Below, piece by piece: positions 34,749-42,904 of a stretch of 64,000 nucleotides of DNA. The notes below the pieces were generated by a model that searched no databases, was not told where the DNA came from, and saw only the letters and a list, made by a program, of their open reading frames with translations. The DNA is from Flavobacteriales bacterium. Lineage in GTDB: Bacteria > Bacteroidota > Bacteroidia > Flavobacteriales > Flavobacteriaceae. The stretch lies in the NCBI GenBank assembly GCA_003331305.1, contig QOQB01000002.1, positions 1 through 64,000 on the forward strand. Direction: 5' to 3'. The translations under genes were made by a program, and so were the position numbers. Each line of letters starts with the position of its first letter. Position 1 is the first letter of the stretch.

Positions 34749-37133
34749 TTATTCCGCTTCGTTCTCGGGCAAAATTTGAAACTTGGGCTCTTTTAAAATC
34801 TTCTCATTTGCTATTTGTTTTTCCAAGGAAAGCAATAGCGCAGGCAGTAAAATTAAGTTTGCTAGCATAGCAAAAAGCAATGTTGCTGACACTAAACCAC
34901 CAAGAGCTACAGTGCCCCCGTAACTTGAAATCATAAATACAGAGAATCCAAAAAATAACACTATCGAGGTGTAGAACATACTTACGCCTGTTTCTCGTAG
35001 TGCTGCATAGACTGATTTTTTAACATTCCATTTTGTGGCTTGCAGTTCTTGCCGGTACTTTACTAGGTAGTGAATGGTGTCGTCTACTGAAATACCAAAA
35101 GCAACACTAAATACCAGAATGGTTGATGGCTTAATAGCAATACCCAAAAAGCCCATCATGCCTGCTGTAAGAATAAGCGGGATTACATTTGGAAGCAATG
35201 AGATAAGAATCATGCGGAACGAGCGGAACATATAGGCCATAAAAAGCGCAATAAGTAAAATGGCAAGACTGAGCGACACCACCAAATTACGCACTAGAAA
35301 GCGAGTGCCTTTGAGGTAACCCAAAGCTTTTCCAGTTATAGAAACATCAAAACGATTGGCAGGAAAATATTTATCAATACTTTTTTGTATTTGCTGTTCA
35401 ATGGCCTCCATGCGCTCTGTGCTTACGTCTTGAAGCATGACTGTAATTCGGGCAAACTGGCCTGTTTTGTCTACCAATCGGGTTAGAAAATTGGTTTCAT
35501 CTCCTAAGTTTTTGGCATGTGCTCGAATAAAATTATTTTCCTGATTAGTGGGCAGTTGAAAGTATTTCGGATTGCCGTTGTAGAACGCTTGCTTCAAATA
35601 CTTTGCTACGGCTACCGCCGAAACAGGATTGGACAGTTCGGGAATTTCACGCAAATCGTTTTCAAGTCGGTTGATACGACTTAATGTTGACAGACGCGTT
35701 GCCCCGTTTTTACGTTTGGTATCTACCATAATTTCAATAGGCATAACTCCTTTGAAGTGCGTTTCAAAAAACCGAATGTCTTTATAAAAATCTGCTTTTT
35801 TGGGCATGTCATCCACAATAGTTCCCGAAAGGCGAATTTCATACATCCCAATAATGCTAAGCATGAGCGCAATGACCGCAATAAAATATACCGACACACG
35901 GTGTTGCTTCACCATGCGTTCCATCCATGCCACAAAGCCCGACATCCACTTCCTATTGAGGTGTTCCAAATGTTTTTTCTTGGGGATTGACATAAAGCTG
36001 TAAATGATAGGAATCATAAGTAGTGATAGCACAAATATCATCATGATATTGATGGAGGCTACTATCCCAAATTCGCGCAACAGCGTACTATTGGTAAGCA
36101 TAAACGTAGCAAAACCACAAGCGGTAGTCATGTTGGTCATGAGTGTGGCGTTTCCAACTTTTGAAATAACACGCTGTAGTGAACGTGCTTGATTGCCGTG
36201 TTTTTTGATTTCGTTTTGGTACTTATTGATAAGAAAGATGCAATTGGGTACACCAATCACAATAATTATAGGTGGGATAAGTGCCGTGAGAACCGTTATT
36301 TCAAAGCCCAATAAACCAATTATACCGAATGCCCACATCACGCCAATAACTACGATAGCCATGGAAATGAATGTAGCTCGATATGACCTAAAAAAGAAAA
36401 AGAATATGAGCGTAGTAACTAACGTTGCAGCAACAACAAATAAACCGATTTCGTTTAAAATCATTTTCGCATTTATGGTGCGGATATACGGCATTCCCGA
36501 TACGCGAACATCAATTCCTGTCATGGCCTCAAATACTGTTATTTTAGGTATTAGCACATCATCTACAAAAGCCTGTCGTTCTCCGCTATTTACTACCTCA
36601 GGGCGCAAATACACACCAGTCTGTATCACGTCAGTTTCTTTGTTAAACAGCAATTCATTGTAGAGGGGTTGCTGCTGAAATAACCATTGTTTTAGTGCGG
36701 TTGCTTCCTCATTTGTTTTGGGTTGCTGATAGGGAATTGGTGCCACTTCAAACAGACGTTTTTTGGTATTGCGTTTGAGCTGCGTTAATTCACTGATGCC
36801 CACCACATGTGCGATACTTGGAGACGCTGCTAAACTATCGCCAAGCGCTTTCCATGCGGCGAGTTTTTTTGGGGTGAAAAATTGCCTGTCTTGTACTGCA
36901 ATAACCACCATATTTCCCTCTTCACCAAAACGGTCTAAAAAGCGTTCGTAATAGGTATTAAACGGATGATTGTCAGGTAAAAGGTTTGCTTCAGTAAAAC
37001 TAAACCGAATGTTTCCCCATTGCGTTGATAGGAAAAATGTAGTCGCCGCAATGGCCACTAAAAACAGTATACGGTTACGGAGGATAAGCCGTGCCACGCT
37101 TCCCCAAAAGCGTGTATTAATCCATTTTATCAT
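34749..37133 (-). CDS. RND/MMPL family exporter
   Basis: 794 residues, two symmetrical halves. Each half has a single N-terminal membrane helix, a periplasmic loop of roughly 200 residues, and a cluster of about five to six helices; the half boundaries are near FVAWMERMVKQHRVSVYFIA. Sterol-sensing/MMPL motifs: GVPNCIFLINKYQNEI (first half) and the charged GISVDDTIHYLVKYRQEL (second half), with paired acidic residues as in proton-coupled transporters. This is the hopanoid/lipid-transport-like or DUF-RND group without known substrate. It lies 24 bases downstream of frr on the same strand. Confidence 0.88.
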   Translation of the reverse strand: MIKWINTRFWGSVARLILRNRILFLVAIAATTFFLSTQWGNIRFSFTEANLLPDNHPFNTYYERFLDRFGEEGNMVVIAVQDRQFFTPKKLAAWKALGDSLAASPSIAHVVGISELTQLKRNTKKRLFEVAPIPYQQPKTNEEATALKQWLFQQQPLYNELLFNKETDVIQTGVYLRPEVVNSGERQAFVDDVLIPKITVFEAMTGIDVRVSGMPYIRTINAKMILNEIGLFVVAATLVTTLIFFFFFRSYRATFISMAIVVIGVMWAFGIIGLLGFEITVLTALIPPIIIVIGVPNCIFLINKYQNEIKKHGNQARSLQRVISKVGNATLMTNMTTACGFATFMLTNSTLLREFGIVASINIMMIFVLSLLMIPIIYSFMSIPKKKHLEHLNRKWMSGFVAWMERMVKQHRVSVYFIAVIALMLSIIGMYEIRLSGTIVDDMPKKADFYKDIRFFETHFKGVMPIEIMVDTKRKNGATRLSTLSRINRLENDLREIPELSNPVSAVAVAKYLKQAFYNGNPKYFQLPTNQENNFIRAHAKNLGDETNFLTRLVDKTGQFARITVMLQDVSTERMEAIEQQIQKSIDKYFPANRFDVSITGKALGYLKGTRFLVRNLVVSLSLAILLIALFMAYMFRSFRMILISLLPNVIPLILTAGMMGFLGIAIKPSTILVFSVAFGISVDDTIHYLVKYRQELQATKWNVKKSVYAALRETGVSMFYTSIVLFFGFSVFMISSYGGTVALGGLVSATLLFAMLANLILLPALLLSLEKQIANEKILKEPKFQILPENEAE

Positions 37134-37157
37134 AGCAATCTTCTATTCACGAGCCGC

Positions 37158-37709
37158 CTACACGGTCATGATTTCTTTTTCTTTCACCACATATTTTTCG
37201 TCTATTGTGGCAATGTATTTATCGGTCTTATCCTGGACATCGACCTCAGCATTCTTAAGTTCGTCTTCAGAAAGATCTAATTTTTTTAGTTCGGTATTGG
37301 CGTCCTTACGGGCATTACGTACCCCAACTTTGGCGTGCTCAGCTTCCGCTTTGGCTTGTTTCACCAATTCGCGGCGGCGTTCTTCGGTTAGTGGCGGAAT
37401 ACTGATAATAATTGACTCACCGTTATTCATAGGGTTAAGCCCCAAATTGGCAACCATAATCGCTTTTTCAATTTCGGGTATGAGTGTCTTTTCCCAGGGC
37501 TGCACCGACAGCGTTTGTGCATCAGGAGTGTTTACATTCGCTACTTGACTAAGTGGCGTTTGCGCTCCGTAATAATCTACTTTCACCGATGAAAGCATTA
37601 CCGGATTCGCTTTTCCAGCGCGAATATTAATAAAAGATTTGTCAAGGTGCTCTAGCGCCTTGTCCATGGCTTCCTCAGTCGTTTCGAGTACAAAAGTTAG
37701 CTCTTCCAT
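37158..37709 (-). CDS. frr: Ribosome recycling factor
   Basis: 183 residues, one three-helix bundle plus a beta/alpha domain. LDKSFINIRAGKANPVMLSS near the N terminus, YYGAQTPLSQVANVNTPDAQ, NLGLNPMNNGESIIISIPPL and LTEERRRELVKQAKAEAEHA are canonical. RRF with EF-G splits post-termination ribosomes. It starts 3 bases after pyrH, the usual partner. Confidence 0.97.
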   Translation of the reverse strand: MEELTFVLETTEEAMDKALEHLDKSFINIRAGKANPVMLSSVKVDYYGAQTPLSQVANVNTPDAQTLSVQPWEKTLIPEIEKAIMVANLGLNPMNNGESIIISIPPLTEERRRELVKQAKAEAEHAKVGVRNARKDANTELKKLDLSEDELKNAEVDVQDKTDKYIATIDEKYVVKEKEIMTV

Positions 37710-37712
37710 AGC

Positions 37713-38420
37713 TTATAAATTTACTAATGTTCCGATGGCTTCACCCATCACAACTTTTTTCAAATTACCAGGTTTGTTCATGTCAAATACAATAATAGGT
37801 AATTCATTTTCTTGACTTAATGTAAATGCAGTCATATCCATGACTTTAAGCCCTTTGCTTAGCACATCAGTAAAGGAAATATTGTCAAATTTCTGCGCCG
37901 ATTTGTCTTTTTCTGGATCGGCAGTATAAATACCATCCACACGGGTTCCTTTAAGTATTACTTCGGCATTTACCTCAATGGCACGCAGAACGGCTGCGGA
38001 GTCGGTAGTAAAAAATGGATTTCCAGTGCCAGCCCCAAAAATAACTACGCGTCCTTTTTCTAAGTGGCGTACCGCCCGACGTTTAATATATGGCTCTGCA
38101 ACAGCTTCAATTTTTAATGCGGTTTGCAACCGCGACGGCACATCGGCGTCTTCCAATGCACTTTGAAGCGCTAAACCATTGATGCAAGTGGCCAACATTC
38201 CCATATAATCGCCCTGTACGCGATCCATGCCGTTACTTGCTGCTGCTACCCCGCGGAATATATTTCCACCACCAATAACTACAGCTACTTCTACACCTAA
38301 ACCTACAATTCCTTTGATGTCTTGCGCGTACTCGGCAAGTCGTTTGGGGTCAATACCGTGGGTACGTTCGCCCATGAGTGCTTCGCCGCTGAGTTTAAGT
38401 AGTATTCGTTTGTATTGCAT
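37713..38420 (-). CDS. pyrH: UMP kinase
   Basis: 235 residues of the amino-acid-kinase fold. [18 protein letters not shown] (phosphate site), [10 protein letters not shown] (UMP/ATP loop), [18 protein letters not shown] and [19 protein letters not shown] are hallmark PyrH segments. It makes UDP from UMP in pyrimidine nucleotide synthesis. Starts a pyrH-frr-RND transcription unit with a TATATTTG box 14 bases upstream of the ATG. Confidence 0.97.
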   Translation of the reverse strand: MQYKRILLKLSGEALMGERTHGIDPKRLAEYAQDIKGIVGLGVEVAVVIGGGNIFRGVAAASNGMDRVQGDYMGMLATCINGLALQSALEDADVPSRLQTALKIEAVAEPYIKRRAVRHLEKGRVVIFGAGTGNPFFTTDSAAVLRAIEVNAEVILKGTRVDGIYTADPEKDKSAQKFDNISFTDVLSKGLKVMDMTAFTLSQENELPIIVFDMNKPGNLKKVVMGEAIGTLVNL

Positions 38421-38434
38421 GAAGTATATTTATG

Positions 38435-38442
38435 CAAATATA
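38435..38442 (-). promoter_or_regulatory. pyrH -7 promoter element
   Basis: TATATTTG on the minus strand (CAAATATA on plus), 14 bases before the pyrH ATG. The nearest TTG (38466-38468) is 23 bases away, somewhat beyond the usual spacing. Confidence 0.45.
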
Positions 38443-38475
38443 GCAAGTTAGCGCTGATTGTTAATCAAGTGTGGT

Positions 38476-39909
38476 TTACTTCATTTCTGAATGTATAGTA
38501 GGAAAATCGGGAATGAGTTTTTTGATTTCATTTTTACTGAACAAATTTTTTGGAATAACGCTGTGTTCCAAACTAAATGCATCAAATTCTACCTTGGAAA
38601 TTGGTGTAAATGAATTGAAATAGACACTTTTACTACTGGTTTCTTTAACTCTAAAATTAACATCCATCGATAGTACATTTTGTCTGTTCCTGCCTTTGAC
38701 TATTTTGTTTTTTTCAATGATTTTAAAGGGTCTTTTTATTCCTGCAAATTGTTGAAACTCTTCATACATATGATACAAAGTGTATTTGCCTAAATGGTCT
38801 TTTAAAAAAGTGTAGGTCCTGTTATTTAGTTTCTCCTCAAAAAACAACCCAAACAATTTTATCCTAGCCTCGTGTTTATTGCTTTGATACATAATCTTAT
38901 GCACACCAAAGTCTTCCAAATTCACTAGTAAATAGCCGTTGTAATCTTTTCTTTTTTTGGAGCTAAAGCGGATTTTATAAACAGGAACGCTCAAGTGGTA
39001 TTCGATGCCTTCATTTAAAAAGTTATATTTTTTTGGATTTGCTAAAAAGGGCAACACCCAATTTTTATCTTCAAACAAATTTTTAGTTGCTAATCGCTGC
39101 AAGTTACCTAGTTGACTTGCCGCATATTTTTTTGGGGTTAGTTTTGATTTTGCTTGTTCTACAGAATCCATCTCTTTTGAAGGATTATCTATTTTAGTAG
39201 TAATCAGTGGTCCTGATTTTACTTTAAAATAAGAGTCTTTTTTTACCCTTTTTTTGAGAATCTTATTTATGGTTTTTTCCATGGAATCAAATTGATTATC
39301 TATAAGCGAATCCCGAAGTATTGCAGCTTGCAACACTTGTAGCTTATGATATTTCATTCCCCCGCCATCTCTAAACCATTTGCTTTTGACGAACGACTCA
39401 TCTCTTTCATTTTTTGGGACTTGTGTTAAAATTTCATCCACAAACGATTGGTCAAGCTCAGGAATGGTTGACTTTTTAATTTCAATATCTGTTTTTTGGA
39501 TATCAACCAAATCAATTGCGTGAACAAATACTTCACTCGATGAAAGTCCAAAGTCAACATTTCTTTGCGTATTTACTTTTACACTATCCATAATTTCTTC
39601 AGCTGTAAGAATTCGATTGCTGACCATTACAGGTAAAAGTTCTACCGCTTTGGGCAGCATATACAGGGTGTCATTTAGTTTCGTAGCAGGAATTATTTTT
39701 GATTTATAACCTAAGCATGACAAGGTAAAGTGATCAAAATCAGCGTTGTCCCAATAAAATACACCAGCCGAATTAGCAATCACACCTGTTTTACCGTCAT
39801 AAATACTCGCATGTGGAATGGGTTCACGTGTAATACTATCAATGATTATAATTTGTTGGGCTTTCACTAAAGAAGAAAAAGCAACAATCAACAGTAATAT
39901 ACCCCTCAT
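38476..39909 (-). CDS. Secreted carboxypeptidase-regulatory-like domain protein
   Basis: 477 residues with a signal peptide (MRGILLLIVAFSSLVKAQQ). Residues 20-95 form a CarboxypepD_reg-like beta-sandwich (IIIDSITREPIPHASIYDG, then GVFYWDNADFDHFTLSCLGYK), the module common in surface and TonB-linked proteins of Bacteroidota. The remaining 380 residues are lysine-rich and mixed alpha/beta (KVRFSSKKRKDYNGYLLVN, KIMYQSNKHEARIKLFGLFF) and match no family I can name with certainty, though the layout recalls DUF5686-related proteins. It has a more A/T-rich feel than its translation-gene neighbours and breaks the usual tsf-pyrH adjacency. A strong terminator separates it from tsf. Confidence 0.65.
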   Translation of the reverse strand: MRGILLLIVAFSSLVKAQQIIIIDSITREPIPHASIYDGKTGVIANSAGVFYWDNADFDHFTLSCLGYKSKIIPATKLNDTLYMLPKAVELLPVMVSNRILTAEEIMDSVKVNTQRNVDFGLSSSEVFVHAIDLVDIQKTDIEIKKSTIPELDQSFVDEILTQVPKNERDESFVKSKWFRDGGGMKYHKLQVLQAAILRDSLIDNQFDSMEKTINKILKKRVKKDSYFKVKSGPLITTKIDNPSKEMDSVEQAKSKLTPKKYAASQLGNLQRLATKNLFEDKNWVLPFLANPKKYNFLNEGIEYHLSVPVYKIRFSSKKRKDYNGYLLVNLEDFGVHKIMYQSNKHEARIKLFGLFFEEKLNNRTYTFLKDHLGKYTLYHMYEEFQQFAGIKRPFKIIEKNKIVKGRNRQNVLSMDVNFRVKETSSKSVYFNSFTPISKVEFDAFSLEHSVIPKNLFSKNEIKKLIPDFPTIHSEMK

Positions 39910-39937
39910 ATCAATGGATTTGGAATATTAAAAATAA

Positions 39938-39966
39938 AAAAAGACCTCCACACTGGAGGTCTTTTT
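39938..39966. terminator. Bidirectional rho-independent terminator downstream of tsf
   Basis: AAAAAGACCTCCA (39938-39950), loop CAC, TGGAGGTCTTTTT (39954-39966): a perfect 13-bp stem flanked by A and T runs. It lies 26 bases beyond the tsf stop and serves as the end of rplM-rpsI-rpsB-tsf; it also insulates the gene at 38476. Confidence 0.9.
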
Positions 39967-39992
39967 AACATTTTTAACAAATCAAGAATGGG

Positions 39993-40820
39993 TTATCCCA
40001 GCGCTAAGCGTTTAAATCCAGTAACCACTAAGTCGGGGTTTACCGACTTTACGTAGGCCGCAACACTTTGCTTGCTGTCTTTAATATAATCTTGATTTAC
40101 CAGTGTGTTGTCTTTAAAAAATCGTTTGATTTTTCCTTTGGCAATGTTGTCCAACATCGCCTCAGGCTTGCCTTCGGCGCGTAATTGGTCTTTTGCAATC
40201 TCAATCTCTTTTTCAATAACCGCAGCATCAACTCCTTCTTCGTTTAACGCGATAGGGTTCATGGCAGCAGCTTGCATCGCGACGTTCTTTGCGGCCTCGG
40301 CTGCTCCTTCAACAGATGCAGATAAACTCACAAGTGTAGCAATTTTATTTCCTGCGTGGATATATGACCCAACGAATGGCGCATCAAGGCGTTCAAAACC
40401 TCCGATTTCAATTTTCTCACCAATCACACCTGTTTGCTCGGTAAGTTTGTCAGCAACCGTAAGGTCACCTTCAAACGTAGCCGTTAAAAAAGCTTCTTTT
40501 GAGCTCTGTCCAAGCGCAATATCAGCAAGTTTGTTAGCAAGTGCTACATAGCTGTCATTTTTAGCAACGAAATCCGTTTCGCAGTTTACTGAAACAACAA
40601 CGCCAATAGTAGCATCGTCATTAACACGAGCAATAACAGCTCCCTCAGACGAATCGCGATCGGCACGGTTTGCCGCTACTTTTTGACCTTTTTTACGGAG
40701 CAACTCAATAGCAGCGTCGAAGTCACCTTCGGCTTCTACTAAGGCTTTTTTACAATCCATCATTCCAGCACCAGTAGCTTGGCGTAATTTATTTACTTCA
40801 GCAGCAGTAATTTTTGACAT
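39993..40820 (-). CDS. tsf: Translation elongation factor Ts
   Basis: 275 residues. MSKITAAEVNKLRQATGAGM followed by MDCKKALVEAEGDFDAAIELLRKKG is the EF-Ts UBA-like N terminus; GVVVSVNCETDFVAKND (about 72-88) is the core motif that contacts EF-Tu. EF-Ts exchanges GDP on EF-Tu. It follows rpsB by 11 bases and ends just before a strong terminator. No anomalies. Confidence 0.97.
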   Translation of the reverse strand: MSKITAAEVNKLRQATGAGMMDCKKALVEAEGDFDAAIELLRKKGQKVAANRADRDSSEGAVIARVNDDATIGVVVSVNCETDFVAKNDSYVALANKLADIALGQSSKEAFLTATFEGDLTVADKLTEQTGVIGEKIEIGGFERLDAPFVGSYIHAGNKIATLVSLSASVEGAAEAAKNVAMQAAAMNPIALNEEGVDAAVIEKEIEIAKDQLRAEGKPEAMLDNIAKGKIKRFFKDNTLVNQDYIKDSKQSVAAYVKSVNPDLVVTGFKRLALG

Positions 40821-40831
40821 AGCGTTTTAGT

Positions 40832-41806
40832 TTATTTGTCTTCTGTTGGTTCTTCTGGCTCTACTTCAGATGTTTTCTCTGCTTCGGCAGGCTGAGCAAC
40901 TTCTTCAGTAATTTCTTCTGCAGTAGCGTTTTTATCTACTTCCTCTGTAACTTCTTCTTGAATATCTTCCGTAACAGCCTCTTCAATAACTTCCTTGGCA
41001 GTTGGCTCCTCAGTAGGCTTATCTACCGTTTCAGTTTTGTCTACTGGGCTTGCCGAAGTGGACTCTGCGGCAACTACTTCGCCTTCGCTTGCAGCAGCAT
41101 CAGCTTCTGCTTTGTCTTGCTGACGTTCACGTAACCCTTCTGCAACGGCATCGGTTACTAGCGCCATTATTTTTTCAATAGATTTTGATGCATCGTCATT
41201 GGCAGGGATAACATAATCTACGTCACGCGGGTCTGCGTTGGTATCTACCATAGCAAAAATGGGAATATTTAATTTTTGCGCTTCCTTAACGGCAATATGC
41301 TCGCGACGAATATCCACGATAAAAAGGGCACCTGGAAGCCGTGTCATATCTGAAATTGAACCTAAGTTCTTTTCAAGTTTTGCACGAAGTCGGTCTACTT
41401 GTAACTTTTCCTTTTTAGATAAAGTGTTAAATGTACCATCGGCTTTCATTTTATCAATAGCTGCCATTTTTTTCACCGCCTTGCGGATGGTAACAAAATT
41501 GGTAAGCATACCTCCAGGCCAGCGCTCTGTAATGTAAGGCATGTTTACGTTAGCTACTTTTTCAGCGACGATATCTTTTGCTTGTTTTTTAGTAGCGACG
41601 AACAAAATTTTACGTCCCGAAGCCGCTATTTTCTTTAGCGCTTCGTTAGCCTCTTCGATTTTAGCAACTGATTTGTACAGGTTGATGATGTGGATTCCAT
41701 TGCGCTCCATATAAATGAAGGGCGCCATATTGGGGTTCCACTTGCGGGTAAGGTGACCAAAATGCACTCCGGCATCTAATAGGTCTTTAACTTCTATTTT
41801 AGACAT
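40832..41806 (-). CDS. rpsB: 30S ribosomal protein S2 with long acidic C-terminal tail
   Basis: 324 residues from ATG 41806; eleven extra codons upstream (to 41839) precede the normal MSKIEVKDLLDAGVHFGHLT. Residues 1-230 are a standard S2 (FIYMERNGIHIINLYKS, TERWPGGMLTNFVTI, DTNADPRDVDYVIPANDDA). Residues 231-324 (40835-41116) form a low-complexity tail rich in Glu, Ala, Thr, Val and lacking aromatic residues, with short near-repeats such as VIEEAVTED, EEVTEEVDK and EEITEEVAQ. Such tails occur in some Bacteroidota S2 proteins; this one is long. Co-transcribed with tsf. Confidence 0.95.
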   Translation of the reverse strand: MSKIEVKDLLDAGVHFGHLTRKWNPNMAPFIYMERNGIHIINLYKSVAKIEEANEALKKIAASGRKILFVATKKQAKDIVAEKVANVNMPYITERWPGGMLTNFVTIRKAVKKMAAIDKMKADGTFNTLSKKEKLQVDRLRAKLEKNLGSISDMTRLPGALFIVDIRREHIAVKEAQKLNIPIFAMVDTNADPRDVDYVIPANDDASKSIEKIMALVTDAVAEGLRERQQDKAEADAAASEGEVVAAESTSASPVDKTETVDKPTEEPTAKEVIEEAVTEDIQEEVTEEVDKNATAEEITEEVAQPAEAEKTSEVEPEEPTEDK

Positions 41807-41945
41807 TTTTGTTGATAGTTTACGTTCCCTGATTAGCAATACCTAAGTGGCGATGTCTCGGCCTTACGTATTTAGATGCTAAACTAATGGCAACAAATTA
41901 ATGGTATTTAAATGAACTTTATGTTGCGTAAGCGCAACGGTAAGG
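41807..41945 (-). promoter_or_regulatory. rpsI-rpsB intergenic region with hairpin, possible S2 leader
   Basis: The gap between rpsI and rpsB (139 bases) is long for a ribosomal-protein operon. It holds a 6-bp hairpin GTTGCG-TAAG-CGCAAC (41923-41938) right after the rpsI stop and a second foldable stretch around 41845-41870 on the minus strand (TAAGGC pairing toward GCC-CTTA). No TAnnTTTG promoter was found here. It could be an autoregulatory S2 leader or a processing site. Confidence 0.3.
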
Positions 41946-42332
41946 TTAACGTTTCGAGAATTGGAATTTTTTTCGTGCCTTCTTTTGACCAAACTTTTTA
42001 CGCTCCACCATTCTTGGGTCACGAGTAAGTAGTCCTTCTGGCTTAAGTACCAAACGATGCTCTTCATCAATAGCACAAAGTGCTCTTGAAATGGCAAGGC
42101 GAACGGCCTCAGCTTGACCGTTTGGACCTCCACCAACAACAGTAGCTGACAAGTTATATTGTCCTGCTGTTTCTGTTAAGGCAAAGGGTTGGTTTACTTT
42201 GTATTGTAATGTGGCTGGCGCAAAATACACAGCCAATGGCTTTTTATTTACCGTAATTTCACCTTTACCTTCAGTAAGGTAAACACGTGCAATAGCTGTT
42301 TTGCGGCGACCAATTTTGTGGATGGTTTCCAT
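41946..42332 (-). CDS. rpsI: 30S ribosomal protein S9
   Basis: 128 residues. METIHKIGRRKTAIARVYLT at the start, VVGGGPNGQAEAVRLAISRA in the middle and the basic tail KKARKKFQFSKR ending in the conserved SKR, which reaches the P-site tRNA anticodon. Start is 1 base after the rplM stop, the standard L13-S9 pair. Confidence 0.97.
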   Translation of the reverse strand: METIHKIGRRKTAIARVYLTEGKGEITVNKKPLAVYFAPATLQYKVNQPFALTETAGQYNLSATVVGGGPNGQAEAVRLAISRALCAIDEEHRLVLKPEGLLTRDPRMVERKKFGQKKARKKFQFSKR

Positions 42333-42333
42333 A

Positions 42334-42789
42334 TTAGTTTAACTCGTTGATGTTTAATTCGTTGGGTTGCTGACCGCCATGCGTATGCTCTGCACCAGCA
42401 AATACATACAAGTTACGGAACAATTCAGCACCTAATTTGTTTTTTGGAAGCATGCCCTTAATCGCTTTTTCTACAACGCGAGTTGGGTCTTTTTCAAAAA
42501 CTTCAGTGGCAGTTAAACTACGCTGACCACCTGGATAGCCCGTGTGGCGGATGTATGTTTTTTCTGTCCATTTGTTACCGGTAAGTTTGATTTTATCGGC
42601 ATTAATCACAATAACGTTGTCGCCACAGTCCACGTGAGGCGTGAAGCTAGGCTTGTATTTGCCCCGCAACAGCTTGGCTACTTTTGATGAGAAGCGACCT
42701 AATACTTGGTCAGCAGCATCAACTACAACCCACTGTTTATCAGCGTTTTGCTTGTTGATTGATACGGTTTTATAACTTAATGAGTCCAA
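42334..42789 (-). CDS. rplM: 50S ribosomal protein L13
   Basis: 151 residues. DQVLGRFSSKVAKLLRGKYK, DCGDNVIVINADKIKLTGNK, RHTGYPGG and MLPKNKLGAELFRNLYVFAG are diagnostic. First gene of the rplM-rpsI-rpsB-tsf unit. The C-terminal ELNINELN extension is normal in Bacteroidota. Confidence 0.97.
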   Translation of the reverse strand: MDSLSYKTVSINKQNADKQWVVVDAADQVLGRFSSKVAKLLRGKYKPSFTPHVDCGDNVIVINADKIKLTGNKWTEKTYIRHTGYPGGQRSLTATEVFEKDPTRVVEKAIKGMLPKNKLGAELFRNLYVFAGAEHTHGGQQPNELNINELN

Positions 42790-42845
42790 TGTGTACGTTT
42801 TTGCTCGTTATTCCGCTACAGTATTGACCTCTGTTTGGCGGGCTG

Positions 42846-42876
42846 CAAATGTACAAACTATCCCCAATATTGCAAA
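42846..42876 (-). promoter_or_regulatory. rplM operon promoter
   Basis: On the minus strand TTTG (42873-42876), a 19-base spacer and TACATTTG (42846-42853): an exact match to both parts of the Bacteroidota consensus. Start of transcription near 42840 leaves a leader of about 50 bases before rplM at 42789, room for a small regulatory structure but none was recognised. Confidence 0.6.
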
Positions 42877-42904
42877 TGCTATTTAAGGTTTTTGTTTTAA
42901 GCTT

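Noticed and set aside
36193-36663. 156-codon plus-strand open frame
   Set aside because: Antisense of the RND exporter's membrane helices; composition (Ile/Thr/Pro) is a shadow effect.
36970-37548. 192-codon plus-strand open frame
   Set aside because: Spans antisense of the RND start and frr, both unmistakable genes.
40105-40551. 148-codon plus-strand open frame
   Set aside because: Antisense of tsf; Ser/Ala-rich shadow without promoter.
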